Source: Streptomyces sp. NBC_01296 (GTDB taxonomy: Bacteria > Actinomycetota > Actinomycetes > Streptomycetales > Streptomycetaceae). From it: a stretch of DNA of 64,000 nt. The notes beneath the pieces are model-generated. The model searched no databases. It had not been told where the DNA came from and saw nothing but the letters and a program-made list of their open reading frames with translations. The DNA is taken from assembly GCF_035984415.1 (NCBI RefSeq), contig NZ_CP130720.1:8742001-8806000 (forward strand), read 5' to 3'. This document shows, in pieces, positions 1 to 7,534 of the stretch (positions within the stretch are counted from its first letter, which is position 1; each line of letters starts with the position of its first letter). A program made the translations under genes and the position numbers.

Positions 1-941
1 TCACCTACGTCGTCACCCGCGACGCACGCCGCGCGATGACCATGCTGCTCATCGCCTGCCCCAGCGCGGCGGGACTCGCCACCGACCGCCATCAGCGAGG
101 CCATCGGCAACGGCGCCCGCCGCGGCACCCTCATCAAGGGCGGCACCCACCTGGAGGGCATCGGCCGGGTCGCCGCGGTCGTCTTCGACAAGACCGGCAC
201 CCTCACCTTCGGCCGCCCCCTGGTCACGAGCGTGGTGACCCTCAGCGAGAGGTCACCGCCGACGAGGTGCTGAGCCTGGCCGCCTCCGGAGAACTGCACG
301 CACGCCACCCGCTCGCCCAGGCCATCGTCGCCCGTACCGAGGAGCAGCACCTCCACGTGCCGATCCACCAGGCGTGCAAGGTCGTCCTCGGCATGGGCAT
401 GCGGGCTGAACTCGACGGCACCCGCCTCCTCGTCGGCAGCCCCGCCCTCCTGCGCCAGCACGGCGTCGACCTCACCAAGGATGCCCGGGGCTGGACGGAC
501 CGGCTGCGCGCCGGCGGCGAGACCGTCATCTGCCTCGCCCACGACAAGGACCTCATCGGCATGCTCGGCGTATCCGACGCAGTACGTGCCGGCGCCGAAA
601 CCGTCGTTCAGCAGCTGCGCGACCTCGGGGACGCCCGCCTGATCCTGCTCACCGGCGACGCACAAGAGACCGCCCAGGTCGTCGCCGACACCCTCGGGAT
701 CACCGAAGTCCACGCCCACGCCCTCCCGGAGGCCAAACTCCAGCTGATCCGGGACCTTCAGGCAGAGGGACACACGGTGGCCATGGTCGGCGACGGCACC
801 AACGACGCTCCCGCCCTCGCCCTGGCCGATGTCGGCATCACCATGGGGGAACACTCCTCCCACGTCGCACTGGAGACCGCCGACATCGCACTCGCCGGCA
901 ACGACCTTCAACCAAACTCCGCACCTGCCCCGGGTGGGTGA
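1..941 (+). pseudogene. Decayed heavy-metal P1B-type ATPase (partial, frameshifted)
   Basis: This is the C-terminal part of a metal-transporting P-type ATPase whose 5' end lies outside the window. Homology starts at the metal-binding transmembrane motif, here CPS instead of the usual CPC, in the frame beginning at 36. The reading then jumps frame near 83, apparently by loss of two bases. The phosphorylation motif DKTGTLT (about 189-209) lies in that second frame. Near 250 the coding returns to the first frame and runs through the P domain, with TGD and MVGDGTNDAPAL. It breaks after DIALAGND, so the last two membrane helices are lost. Such pumps export Zn, Cd or Cu, which fits the zinc-responsive neighbours, but this copy cannot make a working pump. 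Confidence 0.85.
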
Positions 942-1081
942 CGACGTCCTGCGGCGGGCCCCGTTGGAGGAGCTCCGCGTAGCCCACCGGGATCCCGCAG
1001 GGCGAGCCGACGACGAGCCTGAGCCGTAAGGTTTCGCCGACCCGGCTGTCCTACGACTCTTTGGCCCGACGTGGCCGTGCG

Positions 1082-1318
1082 CTACCGGCTGGCGTACGGG
1101 AGCAGGGCCATCTCCCGGGCGTTCTTGATGGCCAGGGCGAGTTGGCGCTGCTGCTGCGCGGTGACACGGGTGATGCGGCGGCTGCGGATCTTGCCGCGGT
1201 CGGAGATGAACTTTCGGAGCAGGTCGGTGTCCTTGTAGTCGATGTACGTGATTCCTGCCGTGTCCAGCGGGTTGGGGCGGGACTTCAGCGGCTTGCTGGG
1301 GGAGGGGCGGCGGGCCAT
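1082..1318 (-). CDS. rpsR: 30S ribosomal protein S18, zinc-independent (C-) paralogue
   Basis: 78 residues starting MARRPSPSKP, with the conserved S18 core (DYKDTDLLRKFISDRGKI, then RSRRITRVTAQQQRQL). S18 binds the small-subunit platform beside S6. There is no cysteine, so it is the C- form made when zinc is scarce to replace a zinc-ribbon form. It is the last gene of a leftward unit L33-L31-CobW-like-S18, 53 bp behind the CobW-like gene, and is probably controlled by the Zur site at 2965-2979. The ATG at 1318 gives the normal family length; the longer open frame upstream is only the antisense of other genes. Confidence 0.93.
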   Translation of the reverse strand: MARRPSPSKPLKSRPNPLDTAGITYIDYKDTDLLRKFISDRGKIRSRRITRVTAQQQRQLALAIKNAREMALLPYASR

Positions 1319-1371
1319 GGGTGTTCCTCGGGGGTACGGAGTTCGGGGTGTTGGTGAGTGGGTCGCTGGGG

Positions 1372-2514
1372 TCAGGCAACGGAGTCGAGCAGCGGCCCGA
1401 AGGCGGCGGGGAGCTGCTTCCACGCCTCGCGCCCGGCCGTGTACTCGGCTTCGGTCAGGAGGCAGGAATCCAGGAGCTGTTCGATCCCGTCGCGGTCGAG
1501 TCCCGGCGAGGTGAAGACCAGGTGCTGGCAGCAGTCGCCGTGCTCGGGGTCCCAGTCGAGGGCGGCCGCGGCCTGACGCATGGCGGGGACCAGGTCCCAG
1601 GCGGCGTCGGGGAGCGAGGCCAGCCAGGGGCCGGCGTTCTCCACGCACAGCGCGCCACCCGCGGCGTCCCAGGCGAGCAGGGTGTCGGGGCGGTCGGCGA
1701 GCCAGAACCGGCCGCGGCTGCGGGCCGCGGCGCAGGTCAGGTCCTCCAGGGCCTGGTAGAGCCGCTCGGGGTGGAACGGCCGGCGGCGTTGCCACACGAG
1801 CGTGGCAACCCCCGCCTCGTCGGCCTCCTGGGGGAGGAGCGCACACGCGGGGTGCTGCGCGGCGGCGGCCGTCTCCACGTCGAAACCGGCGAACACCAAG
1901 CGGGTGAGTTCGCTGGAGCCAGTGGGCACCTGCCGGGCCGTCGGGTGTAGCTGGGCGAGCAGGGCGCGGTCCTCGTCGTCGGCCTCCTGGCTGTCGGCGA
2001 TCGCGAGGACCGGCGCGTATTCGAGCTGACGGGCCAAGGTGTCCCCGACGGTCCGCTGATCGGTGGCCGCGGCGGCGAGTCCGGCCTCGGCGAGGTCGTC
2101 CCCGTTGCCCAGGCAGGGCAGGACGAGCGCCGGGTCGACGGCGGTGATCACGTTGGTGAGTTCCAGTACGTCACCGGCGTGCGCGGCCACGACCTCGGCC
2201 ATCGCCCGGGGCTCGACCGAGTCCCAGAGTTCCACCACGGCCAGGCGGGTCAGCCCGCTCGCGGCCAGTCGCTCCAGCTCGGGTACGAGGTCCTCGCGCA
2301 GGGCGCAGCAGGCGCAGTCGTTGACCAGCGGAGTCTCGTCGGCGGATATCTCGCCCCCGGAATCGCGCAGGGTGCGAAGTACGTTGCCCGCGGCAGCCGA
2401 GGACAGATCGTGGTGCAGGGCGATACTTCCCGGCACGGCGCGCAGCAGGTGTTCGACGGTCTCCATGCGCGCGTCGGCGTGCATACCGCCGACGATCACG
2501 ACGGGGAGGGTCAC
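1372..2514 (-). CDS. CobW/COG0523-like protein lacking the GTPase P-loop
   Basis: 380 residues from a GTG at 2514 that overlaps the L31 stop by four bases (GTGA), implying translational coupling. The fold follows COG0523 metallochaperones: a CACC motif at residues 67-70 matches the metal-binding CxCC, and the C-terminal half has the CobW_C pattern (WQRRRPFHPERLYQAL, FWLADRP, VFTSPGLD). But the Walker A position reads VVIVGGMHADARMETVEHLL instead of GFLGAGKTT, and NKxD is replaced by ADSQE. GTP binding should therefore be lost or very different. The protein may act as a partner or metal-binding decoy for the complete paralogue at 3041-4225. Its place in a Zur-controlled operon supports a zinc-starvation role. 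Confidence 0.85.
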   Translation of the reverse strand: MTLPVVIVGGMHADARMETVEHLLRAVPGSIALHHDLSSAAAGNVLRTLRDSGGEISADETPLVNDCACCALREDLVPELERLAASGLTRLAVVELWDSVEPRAMAEVVAAHAGDVLELTNVITAVDPALVLPCLGNGDDLAEAGLAAAATDQRTVGDTLARQLEYAPVLAIADSQEADDEDRALLAQLHPTARQVPTGSSELTRLVFAGFDVETAAAAQHPACALLPQEADEAGVATLVWQRRRPFHPERLYQALEDLTCAAARSRGRFWLADRPDTLLAWDAAGGALCVENAGPWLASLPDAAWDLVPAMRQAAAALDWDPEHGDCCQHLVFTSPGLDRDGIEQLLDSCLLTEAEYTAGREAWKQLPAAFGPLLDSVA

Positions 2515-2759
2515 TTGCTCCCTCCGTAGCGCCGCTCGAAGCGTTCGACGCGACCCGCGGTGTCCAGGACACGCGCGGTGCCGGTGTAGAAGGGATGGCT
2601 CTGCGAGGAGATCTCGACGTCGATGACCGGGTAGGTGTTGCCGTCCTCCCACTCGACCGTCTTGCCGCTGGTGACGGTCGAGCGGGTGAGGAAGGCGAAG
2701 TCGGCGGCCTTGTCGCGGAAGACGACGGGGCCGTAGGCGGGGTGGATTCCAGGCTTCAT
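2511..2759 (-). CDS. rpmE2: 50S ribosomal protein L31 type B (C- form)
   Basis: 82 residues beginning MKPGIHPAYGPVVFRDKAAD and ending RVERFERRYGGSK, typical of type B L31. It lacks the cysteine zinc site of type A. Under zinc limitation type B displaces zinc-bearing L31 from the ribosome and frees zinc. It lies 22 bp downstream of L33 and overlaps the following CobW-like start by four bases, so all four genes are probably on one transcript. An AAAGAAGCACC stretch just upstream serves as a Shine-Dalgarno region. Confidence 0.95.
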   Translation of the reverse strand: MKPGIHPAYGPVVFRDKAADFAFLTRSTVTSGKTVEWEDGNTYPVIDVEISSQSHPFYTGTARVLDTAGRVERFERRYGGSK

Positions 2760-2781
2760 GAGGGTGCTTCTTTCGGTGGGG

Positions 2782-2946
2782 TCAGCGCTCTTCGCGGAAG
2801 TCGACGTGGCGGCGGACCACCGGGTCGAACTTGCGCAGCACCATGCGGTCCGGGTCGTTCCGGCGGTTCTTGCGGGTGACGTAGGTGTAGCCGGTGCCGG
2901 CGGTGGAGCGGAGCTTGATGATCGGGCGTATTTCGTTGCGTGCCAT
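2782..2946 (-). CDS. rpmG: 50S ribosomal protein L33, zinc-independent paralogue
   Basis: 54 residues, MARNEIRPIIKLRSTAGTGY through RKNRRNDPDRMVLRKFDPVV to FREER. The pattern is clearly L33, but the two CxxC pairs of the zinc form are missing. It is the first gene of the leftward L33-L31-CobW-like-S18 unit. The start at 2946 lies only about 20 bp from the Zur-like palindrome at 2965-2979, so a bound repressor would cover the promoter or the leader. Confidence 0.94.
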   Translation of the reverse strand: MARNEIRPIIKLRSTAGTGYTYVTRKNRRNDPDRMVLRKFDPVVRRHVDFREER

Positions 2947-2964
2947 GGCCTGAGTATACGATAA

Positions 2965-2979
2965 TGGGAATCGTTTTCA
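2965..2979. promoter_or_regulatory. Zur-like operator ahead of rpmG
   Basis: TGGGAATCGTTTTCA resembles the Streptomyces Zur box (arms TGAAAA/TTTTCA around a three-base centre). The right half is intact and the left half is degenerate. It sits 19-33 bp upstream of the L33 start and next to a terminator for the unit behind it. Calling it a Zur site is inference from pattern, location and the other sites here. Confidence 0.7.
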
Positions 2980-2992
2980 ATGGATGAGAGAA

Positions 2993-3035
2993 CCGGGCCG
3001 GACGGTGCCGTGGCTGCGACCACCGTCCGGCCCGG
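2993..3035 (-). terminator. Terminator after the L32-CobW unit
   Basis: Perfect 15-bp arms, 2993-3007 and 3021-3035, around a 13-base loop. It lies directly behind the CobW stop (3041) on the minus strand and before the Zur-controlled L33 promoter, so it separates two zinc-responsive units. Confidence 0.8.
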
Positions 3036-3040
3036 AGTCT

Positions 3041-4225
3041 TCAGGCGGCGGTGGCCACGGCCTGCGCGTGTTCGTGCTCCCAGGCGTCGTCGATCCCGTA
3101 CGTCTCCCAGTCCGGGAAGGCGTCCGCGGTCGGCACGGCTTCGTCCGGGCCGAGGAGGCAGGCTTCGAGGGCTGCCTGCAGTGCGTCGGCGCGCAGGCCG
3201 GTACCGATGAAGACGAGTTCCTGGCCCTGCGTGGTGTCCGGCCCGCGGGCGCCCGAAGGCTCGAAGCGGGCCACCGCGCCGGCCTGGGACCAGAGGCCGG
3301 TCACGCGGGGGCGGCTGGCAAGCCAGAAGAAGCCCTTGCTGCGCAGGATCTGCCCGAAGGTCCCGCCGTCGAGGCCCTTGGTGACGAAGGTCCACAGTCG
3401 GTTGGGATGGAAGGGGAGTTCGGAGCGGAACACGAGCGAGGAGATCCCGTACTCCTCGGTCTCCGGGACGTGGTCGCCGTTCAGCTCCTTGACCCAGCCC
3501 GGGGCCTGCTGGGCGCGTTCGACGTCGAAGAGACCGGTTCCCAGGACCTGTTCGAGAGCGACTTGGCCGCGTACGGCGGGAACGATCCGGGCCTCGGGAT
3601 TGAGTCGGGCGAGGGTGGCGCGCAGCCGGGTGACGTCCTGGGGCGCGACGAGGTCGAGCTTGTTGAGGACGATCACGTCCGCGAACTCGATCTGGTCCAT
3701 GAGGAGATCGCTGACGGTGCGCTCGTCGTCCTCGTACTGGTCCAGTCCGCGGGCAGTGAGCTCGTCGCCGCCTGCGAGTTCCGGCAGGAAGTTCGCGGCG
3801 TCCACGACAGTGACCATGGTGTCGAGGCGGGCGAGGTCGCCGAGGGTGGCGCCGTCGTCGCGGGGGAAGGAGAACGTGGCGGCGACGGGCATGGGCTCGG
3901 AAATCCCGCTGGACTCGATGAGCAGGTAGTCGAAGCGCCCCTCGCGGGCGAGTCGGTCCACCTCCTCCAGCAGATCGTCGCGCAGGGTGCAGCAGATGCA
4001 CCCGTTGGTCATCTCGACCAGTCGCTCCTCGGTGCGCGACAGCGCGGCCTCGCCGCCGCGCACGAGCGCGGCATCGATGTTGACCTCGCTCATGTCGTTG
4101 ACGATGACCGCGACCCGCAGGCCTTCACGGTTGCCGAGCACGTGGTTGAGCAGGGTGGTCTTGCCGGCTCCGAGGAATCCGGACAGGACGGTGACGGGGA
4201 GCGGGGCGTTCGTCGGGCGTGCCAT
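3041..4225 (-). CDS. CobW/COG0523 GTP-dependent metallochaperone (zinc type)
   Basis: 394 residues. Walker A GFLGAGKT spans residues 16-23, the metal-binding GCICC 75-79, ESSG 104-107 and NKLD 188-191. The CobW_C domain fills roughly residues 240-380 (VFRSELPFHPNRLW, GFFWLASRP). COG0523 proteins of the ZagA/ZNG1 type load zinc into client enzymes using GTP, and many are induced by zinc starvation. Placement directly behind the C- L32 gene, in a Zur cluster, supports a zinc client over cobalt or nickel. It is the intact counterpart of the P-loop-less protein at 1372-2514 and the orphan C domain at 4486-5013. Confidence 0.92.
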   Translation of the reverse strand: MARPTNAPLPVTVLSGFLGAGKTTLLNHVLGNREGLRVAVIVNDMSEVNIDAALVRGGEAALSRTEERLVEMTNGCICCTLRDDLLEEVDRLAREGRFDYLLIESSGISEPMPVAATFSFPRDDGATLGDLARLDTMVTVVDAANFLPELAGGDELTARGLDQYEDDERTVSDLLMDQIEFADVIVLNKLDLVAPQDVTRLRATLARLNPEARIVPAVRGQVALEQVLGTGLFDVERAQQAPGWVKELNGDHVPETEEYGISSLVFRSELPFHPNRLWTFVTKGLDGGTFGQILRSKGFFWLASRPRVTGLWSQAGAVARFEPSGARGPDTTQGQELVFIGTGLRADALQAALEACLLGPDEAVPTADAFPDWETYGIDDAWEHEHAQAVATAA

Positions 4226-4229
4226 CGGC

Positions 4230-4400
4230 TCAGCCTTCGGGGCGGAGCAGGCCGCGTTCGTACGCCTTCACCAGTCGCTGCGGTACTTGGTACACGGAGC
4301 CGTCGACGGTGATCGGGACGAGCTGCGGGGTCGTGGCCTTCCATTGGGCCCGGCGGTGACGGGTGTTGCTGCGGGACATCTTCCGCTTGGGGACGGCCAT
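4230..4400 (-). CDS. rpmF: 50S ribosomal protein L32, zinc-independent paralogue
   Basis: 56 residues, MAVPKRKMSRSNTRHRRAQW followed by a tail without the CxxC...C zinc motif of ordinary L32. The N-terminal MAVPKRKxSR(S)xxRxRRA signature makes the family clear. It is the first gene of a two-gene leftward unit with CobW (4-bp gap), preceded by a Zur-like inverted repeat at 4444-4464. Too short to be found by a length-filtered search. Confidence 0.94.
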   Translation of the reverse strand: MAVPKRKMSRSNTRHRRAQWKATTPQLVPITVDGSVYQVPQRLVKAYERGLLRPEG

Positions 4401-4443
4401 CGGGATCTCCTGTGGGTGTCGAAGGTGCTCGCGTGAGCCTATA

Positions 4444-4464
4444 TGAAAACGACGACCATTTTCA
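4444..4464. promoter_or_regulatory. Zur-like inverted repeat ahead of rpmF
   Basis: TGAAAA and TTTTCA arms are separated by nine bases, 44-64 bp upstream of L32. The usual Zur box has a three-base spacer, so this may be an expanded or overlapping double half-site. The arms match the consensus exactly. Location between L32 and the CobW_C gene lets it control the leftward L32-CobW unit. Confidence 0.65.
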
Positions 4465-4485
4465 ATTAATGCTCAGTGTGGATCT

Positions 4486-5013
4486 TCAATGACCTTCGGC
4501 ATCTCTGAGGAGCGGGTCGTTCAGGGTCCTCCAGCCTTCGTGTCCCAGTGACAACTCGCTGTCGGTGAGCAGTGCGGAGTCCAGCGCGCCGCCGATGCGG
4601 TCGGCGTCCAGGCCGGCACCGGTGAACACGATCTCGTTGCGCCGCTCGCCGTAGTAGGCGTCCCAGAACCAGCATGCGAGCGTGCGGCGTTGCGGGGACG
4701 CGGCCTCCCAGGCAGGGGAGGCGGGTGCCTCGAGCCAGTGGTCGGCTTCGCGGATTTCCGGGTGGCCACCGGCTGAGCGCCAGGTGGCGGCCGACTCCGG
4801 CCGGTTGGCCAGCCAGAGGTGTCCGCGGCTTCGCAGTACGCCGAGCGTGGTGTCGCCCAGTGCTTCGGTCAGCCGCTCGGGGTGTACCGGTCGGCGGGAG
4901 CGCCAGACGAAGGTGGACACCGCTCGGTCGGGATGGGGGTGGGCGTAAGCGGAGATCGCAGGCTCCATCCAGGCCGCCCATGCCTCCGCCTGGCCGTGCC
5001 CGTCGGCCTGCAT
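4486..5013 (-). CDS. Stand-alone CobW C-terminal domain protein
   Basis: 175 residues that align only with the C-terminal half of CobW proteins: FVWRSRRPVHPERLTEALGD, GHLWLANRP, then NEIVFTGAGLDADRI. There is no P-loop, CxCC or NKxD, so it is not a GTPase. It starts at ATG 5013 with GGAGAT upstream, and its promoter carries the best Zur palindrome in the window (5029-5045). An isolated CobW_C domain under its own zinc control could bind metal or a client in trans with one of the other two CobW proteins. It may instead be the relic of a longer gene, but the good start, the Shine-Dalgarno and the operator argue for an expressed protein. Confidence 0.82.
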   Translation of the reverse strand: MQADGHGQAEAWAAWMEPAISAYAHPHPDRAVSTFVWRSRRPVHPERLTEALGDTTLGVLRSRGHLWLANRPESAATWRSAGGHPEIREADHWLEAPASPAWEAASPQRRTLACWFWDAYYGERRNEIVFTGAGLDADRIGGALDSALLTDSELSLGHEGWRTLNDPLLRDAEGH

Positions 5014-5028
5014 GAACCGATCTCCTTT

Positions 5029-5045
5029 ATGGAAATGGTTTCCAT
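5029..5045. promoter_or_regulatory. Zur-like palindrome ahead of the CobW_C gene
   Basis: ATGGAAATGGTTTCCAT: seven-base arms in perfect inverted symmetry around TGG. It lies 16-32 bp before the start at 5013. Its ATGGAAA/CCAT core recurs at 6894-6906 ahead of L28. It is the most symmetrical Zur-type site here. Confidence 0.78.
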
Positions 5046-5623
5046 TTTTATATCATGCCGAGATGCTGGCTGTGGCTTGCGTGGCGGCGGGAGGGTCTGC
5101 CGGTAGGGGTGTCGGGACGGTGGCGCGATGGCGTCATGTCGGGTTCGTCGGAGGCGCCCGAACTACGTATTGGTATGCCGGGCGGTGCTCGGGAGTCGGC
5201 ACCTGCAGGGCGTGGGGCCTATCGCTGGGCCCGCCGGACCGGCGGTGCGGGGCGTCGCGGGGCGAGCGTGATGGGGGAAGCGGGGCGCGCCGTGGGTTGG
5301 AAGCATGCCGAGGTCGTCAACGGCGTCGGTTCGGCCCCCGAAAGGGCCGAACTCGCGCACGCGGCGGACTTCAGGAAGGGCGAGTCCCAGGACGCCGGCT
5401 ACTTGGAGATCGCGATGCGACGTGACGAACCTCCAGAAGGCGCCCGGATCGATGTCGTGAGACCGGTCGCCCCGATCCTGTGCAGGTTGGGGAGACTCCG
5501 CAAGGCCTCTTCCCGGCTCCTGGGCCGGGGGAATTACCGTTGTATCTGTCATGGTTTGGAAGAGTGGGGCGTATGACCCGTAGCCTGACGCGACGAGCCT
5601 GCGTGCCCAAAGAGGAGGAAGTG
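5046..5623. other. Upstream region of zur; possible small minus-strand ORF
   Basis: Between the Zur palindrome and zur. Reading frames exist on both strands. The most protein-like is a minus-strand one at 5163-5552 (129 residues, containing PGAFWRFVTSHRDLQVAGVLG split over the middle), but its third-position GC is modest, no Shine-Dalgarno precedes the ATG, and I recognise no family. It may be a degenerate gene remnant. The zur promoter must lie in the right end. Confidence 0.3.
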
Positions 5624-6091
5624 GTGGCGACTGTGCCTGGCGAGACGAGCGGCGCGCCAGTCCGGCAACGGTCCACCCGGCAGCGAGCCGCCGTAGTGGC
5701 GGTGCTCGACGACGTCGACGAGTTCCGGAGTGCGCAGCAGCTGCACGATGTGCTCAAGCGTCGCGGTGACTCCGTGGGCCTGACGACCGTCTACCGCACC
5801 CTCCAACACCTGGCGGACGCGGGCGAAGTCGACGTGCTCCGTACGGGCGACGGCGAGGCCGTCTACCGGCGCTGTTCCAGCGGTGATCACCATCACCATC
5901 TGGTGTGCCGTTCGTGCGGCAAGGCGGTGGAGGTCGACGGTCCGGCCGTCGAGAAGTGGGCTGCGGCGATCGCGGCCAAACACGACTTCGTCAGCATCGC
6001 CCATACCGTGGAGATCTTCGGCACCTGCGCGGACTGTGCAGCGGCCGCAGCTTGGAGGGCAGCCGAGCCGGCGTCCGGACAGCATGGGTGA
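5624..6091 (+). CDS. zur: Zinc uptake regulator, Fur family
   Basis: 155 residues. A winged-helix DNA-binding domain (TVYRTLQHLADAGEVDVL) is followed by the dimerisation/metal region: C84, HHHH 89-92 with C95 and C98, and a second CxxC at C135/C138. This is the two-site metal layout of Zur. With zinc bound it represses zinc uptake and C- ribosomal genes; here it lies among exactly those genes. GTG 5624 is chosen because AGGAGG (5613-5618) sits five bases upstream; GTG 5621 or 5633 and an ATG further up are alternatives. It converges with the S14-L28 unit across a strong terminator. Confidence 0.9.
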   Translation: MATVPGETSGAPVRQRSTRQRAAVVAVLDDVDEFRSAQQLHDVLKRRGDSVGLTTVYRTLQHLADAGEVDVLRTGDGEAVYRRCSSGDHHHHLVCRSCGKAVEVDGPAVEKWAAAIAAKHDFVSIAHTVEIFGTCADCAAAAAWRAAEPASGQHG

Positions 6092-6245
6092 CCTCCACGC
6101 CGCGGTTCGTGACTCTTCACGAATGAACCGGCGATGACGCCGTCTTTCCATCCCTGACCTAGGCTTGCCACCGTCGCACCGGCTGGCTGTACGCGCTTCG
6201 TCGAACCGCGAGACCGAGGTGGAGTAGCCCAGATCAGTGGCACAG

Positions 6246-6291
6246 CTGCCGACGCACCCCACCGGATCCTCATGGTGGGGTGCGTGGGCAG
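6246..6291. terminator. Bidirectional terminator between zur and rpsN
   Basis: Core arms ACGCACCCCACC (6252-6263) and GGTGGGGTGCGT (6274-6285) are perfect, with a further CTGCC/GGCAG pair outside. It lies between the convergent zur and S14 genes and can end both transcripts. Confidence 0.85.
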
Positions 6292-6312
6292 CGGAGTGTC
6301 ATCCGGGCTGGA

Positions 6313-6618
6313 CTACCAAGAGGACTTGGTCACGCCGGGGAGGAAGCCGGCGTGCGCCTGCTGCCGGGCGCGTACGCGGGAGAGTCCGAACTTGCGCAGA
6401 TAGCCGCGAGGGCGGCCGTCGACGCTGTCGCGATTACGCACGCGGGTGGCGCTGGCGTTACGCGGCTGTCGGCGCAGTTCCGCCACCGCGCTCCGGCGCT
6501 CGCCCTCGGTGGACGAAGGGCGCCGGATGATCTCCTTCAATTCGGCCCGCCGCGCGGCGTAACGATCAACGACCTCCTTGCGCTTCTCGTTCTGCGCGAT
6601 CTTGCTCTTCTTCGCCAT
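6313..6618 (-). CDS. rpsN: 30S ribosomal protein S14, zinc-independent (C-) paralogue
   Basis: 101 residues from MAKKSKIAQNEKRKEVV to GFLPGVTKSSW. This is the long S14 form without the zinc-binding CxxC...CxxC of the short form; RDSVDGRPRGYLRKFGLSR is the S14 signature. The ATG shares one base with the L28 stop (TGATG), so the two are translated together. Under zinc shortage it replaces zinc-bearing S14. Confidence 0.95.
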   Translation of the reverse strand: MAKKSKIAQNEKRKEVVDRYAARRAELKEIIRRPSSTEGERRSAVAELRRQPRNASATRVRNRDSVDGRPRGYLRKFGLSRVRARQQAHAGFLPGVTKSSW

Positions 6619-6854
6619 CAGACCTTCACTCCTCGCGCCCGGATCCGGGCCACGGCGGCCTCGATGCCGATGGCGTCCACTGTCTTGATCGCCTTGGCGC
6701 TCAGGGTCAGACGGACGTTGCGGCCCTCGCTGGGCAGCCAGTAGCGCTTGCTCTGGATGTTCGGGTCGAAGCGGCGTGACGTACGCCGGTGGGAGTGGGA
6801 GATGTTGTTGCCGAACCCGGGCTTGGCGCCGGTCAGTTGGCAGTGGGCGGACAT
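6618..6854 (-). CDS. rpmB: 50S ribosomal protein L28, zinc-independent paralogue
   Basis: 78 residues: MSAHCQLTGAKPGFGNNISH then SHRRTSRRFDPNIQ. L28 of the zinc type starts with a CxxC pair; here only one cysteine remains (C5) and the second is T8, so it is the C- form. It leads the L28-S14 unit and is preceded by a Zur-like palindrome at 6891-6909, about 40 bp upstream. Confidence 0.94.
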   Translation of the reverse strand: MSAHCQLTGAKPGFGNNISHSHRRTSRRFDPNIQSKRYWLPSEGRNVRLTLSAKAIKTVDAIGIEAAVARIRARGVKV

Positions 6855-6890
6855 GGCGATACCTGCCTCTCTCTGCAGCCATCACATATT

Positions 6891-6909
6891 GGTAATGGAA
6901 ACCATTCCC
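6891..6909. promoter_or_regulatory. Zur-like palindrome ahead of rpmB
   Basis: AATGG and CCATT arms (6894-6898, 6902-6906) flank AAA in perfect symmetry, with GG/CC flanks. The ATGGAAA core equals that of 5029-5045. Position 37-55 bp before L28 fits an operator. Confidence 0.72.
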
Positions 6910-7157
6910 ACATACTAGCCTCATGGGATGAGGCGTACCCGTCCCCACCGCCAAGTGCCGGTGGTACACGCGCCACACCGCTCATGACCAGGAAGAATGA
7001 AGTTTCTGCCTTCGGCGGGCCGGTGCTGGCCCGTAACTGGCCCGGATCTTGCTCCACGCAGGGGCGCAACCACGACGGCTTCGCTGCGGCCTCGAGTGGA
7101 AGCCGGAGGGGGAACCGCGCGTCATTGTCACCCCGTGTTGGACCCCACGACGACCGT

Positions 7158-7196
7158 CACTGGGCGGCACTGGGCGGCACTGGGCGGCACTGGGCG
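7158..7196. repeat. 10-bp tandem repeat (TGGGCGGCAC)
   Basis: Almost four tandem copies of CACTGGGCGG register, the last one diverging at its end. It lies in a 500-bp gene-free stretch between the Zur cluster and the composite element starting at 7356. There is no spacer structure and no coding frame that explains it, so it looks like a slippage-prone microsatellite. Confidence 0.85.
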
Positions 7197-7534
7197 TCAG
7201 CTTCGACGCGGCCACCATGCGCCGGATGCCTCGACTTCCCGATGGCGCTCTCCGCCGGGCAATGCGCCCGTCAGCGGGGCAACATGGCCGTTCTGCGCGC
7301 CCTCGTCGGTGACCGCTGCATGCACGACCCGAAGCTGATGGCGGTACTTGGAAACGGTTCTGACCGCCCTTCCGTGATGACTACGCCAGAAGGATGGCCG
7401 CGTCCAGGACAGGCAGCCGCCGTGCAACCGCCTGAGCAGCGCGGGATTCTTTGGCTGACAGCAGTCGGGGCCGGCACCGGGATGGCCCCTCAGGGAAGCA
7501 GGTAGGACGCTCAGAAACGAGTGCTTTGCGGGTG

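Noticed and set aside
5881..5900. CAC/CAT run that looks like a His tag or repeat
   Set aside because: It encodes the HHHH metal ligands of Zur, a normal feature of the family.
7158..7196. Possible CRISPR-like repeat array
   Set aside because: The 10-bp units are directly joined without spacers and no cas genes are present; it is a simple tandem repeat.
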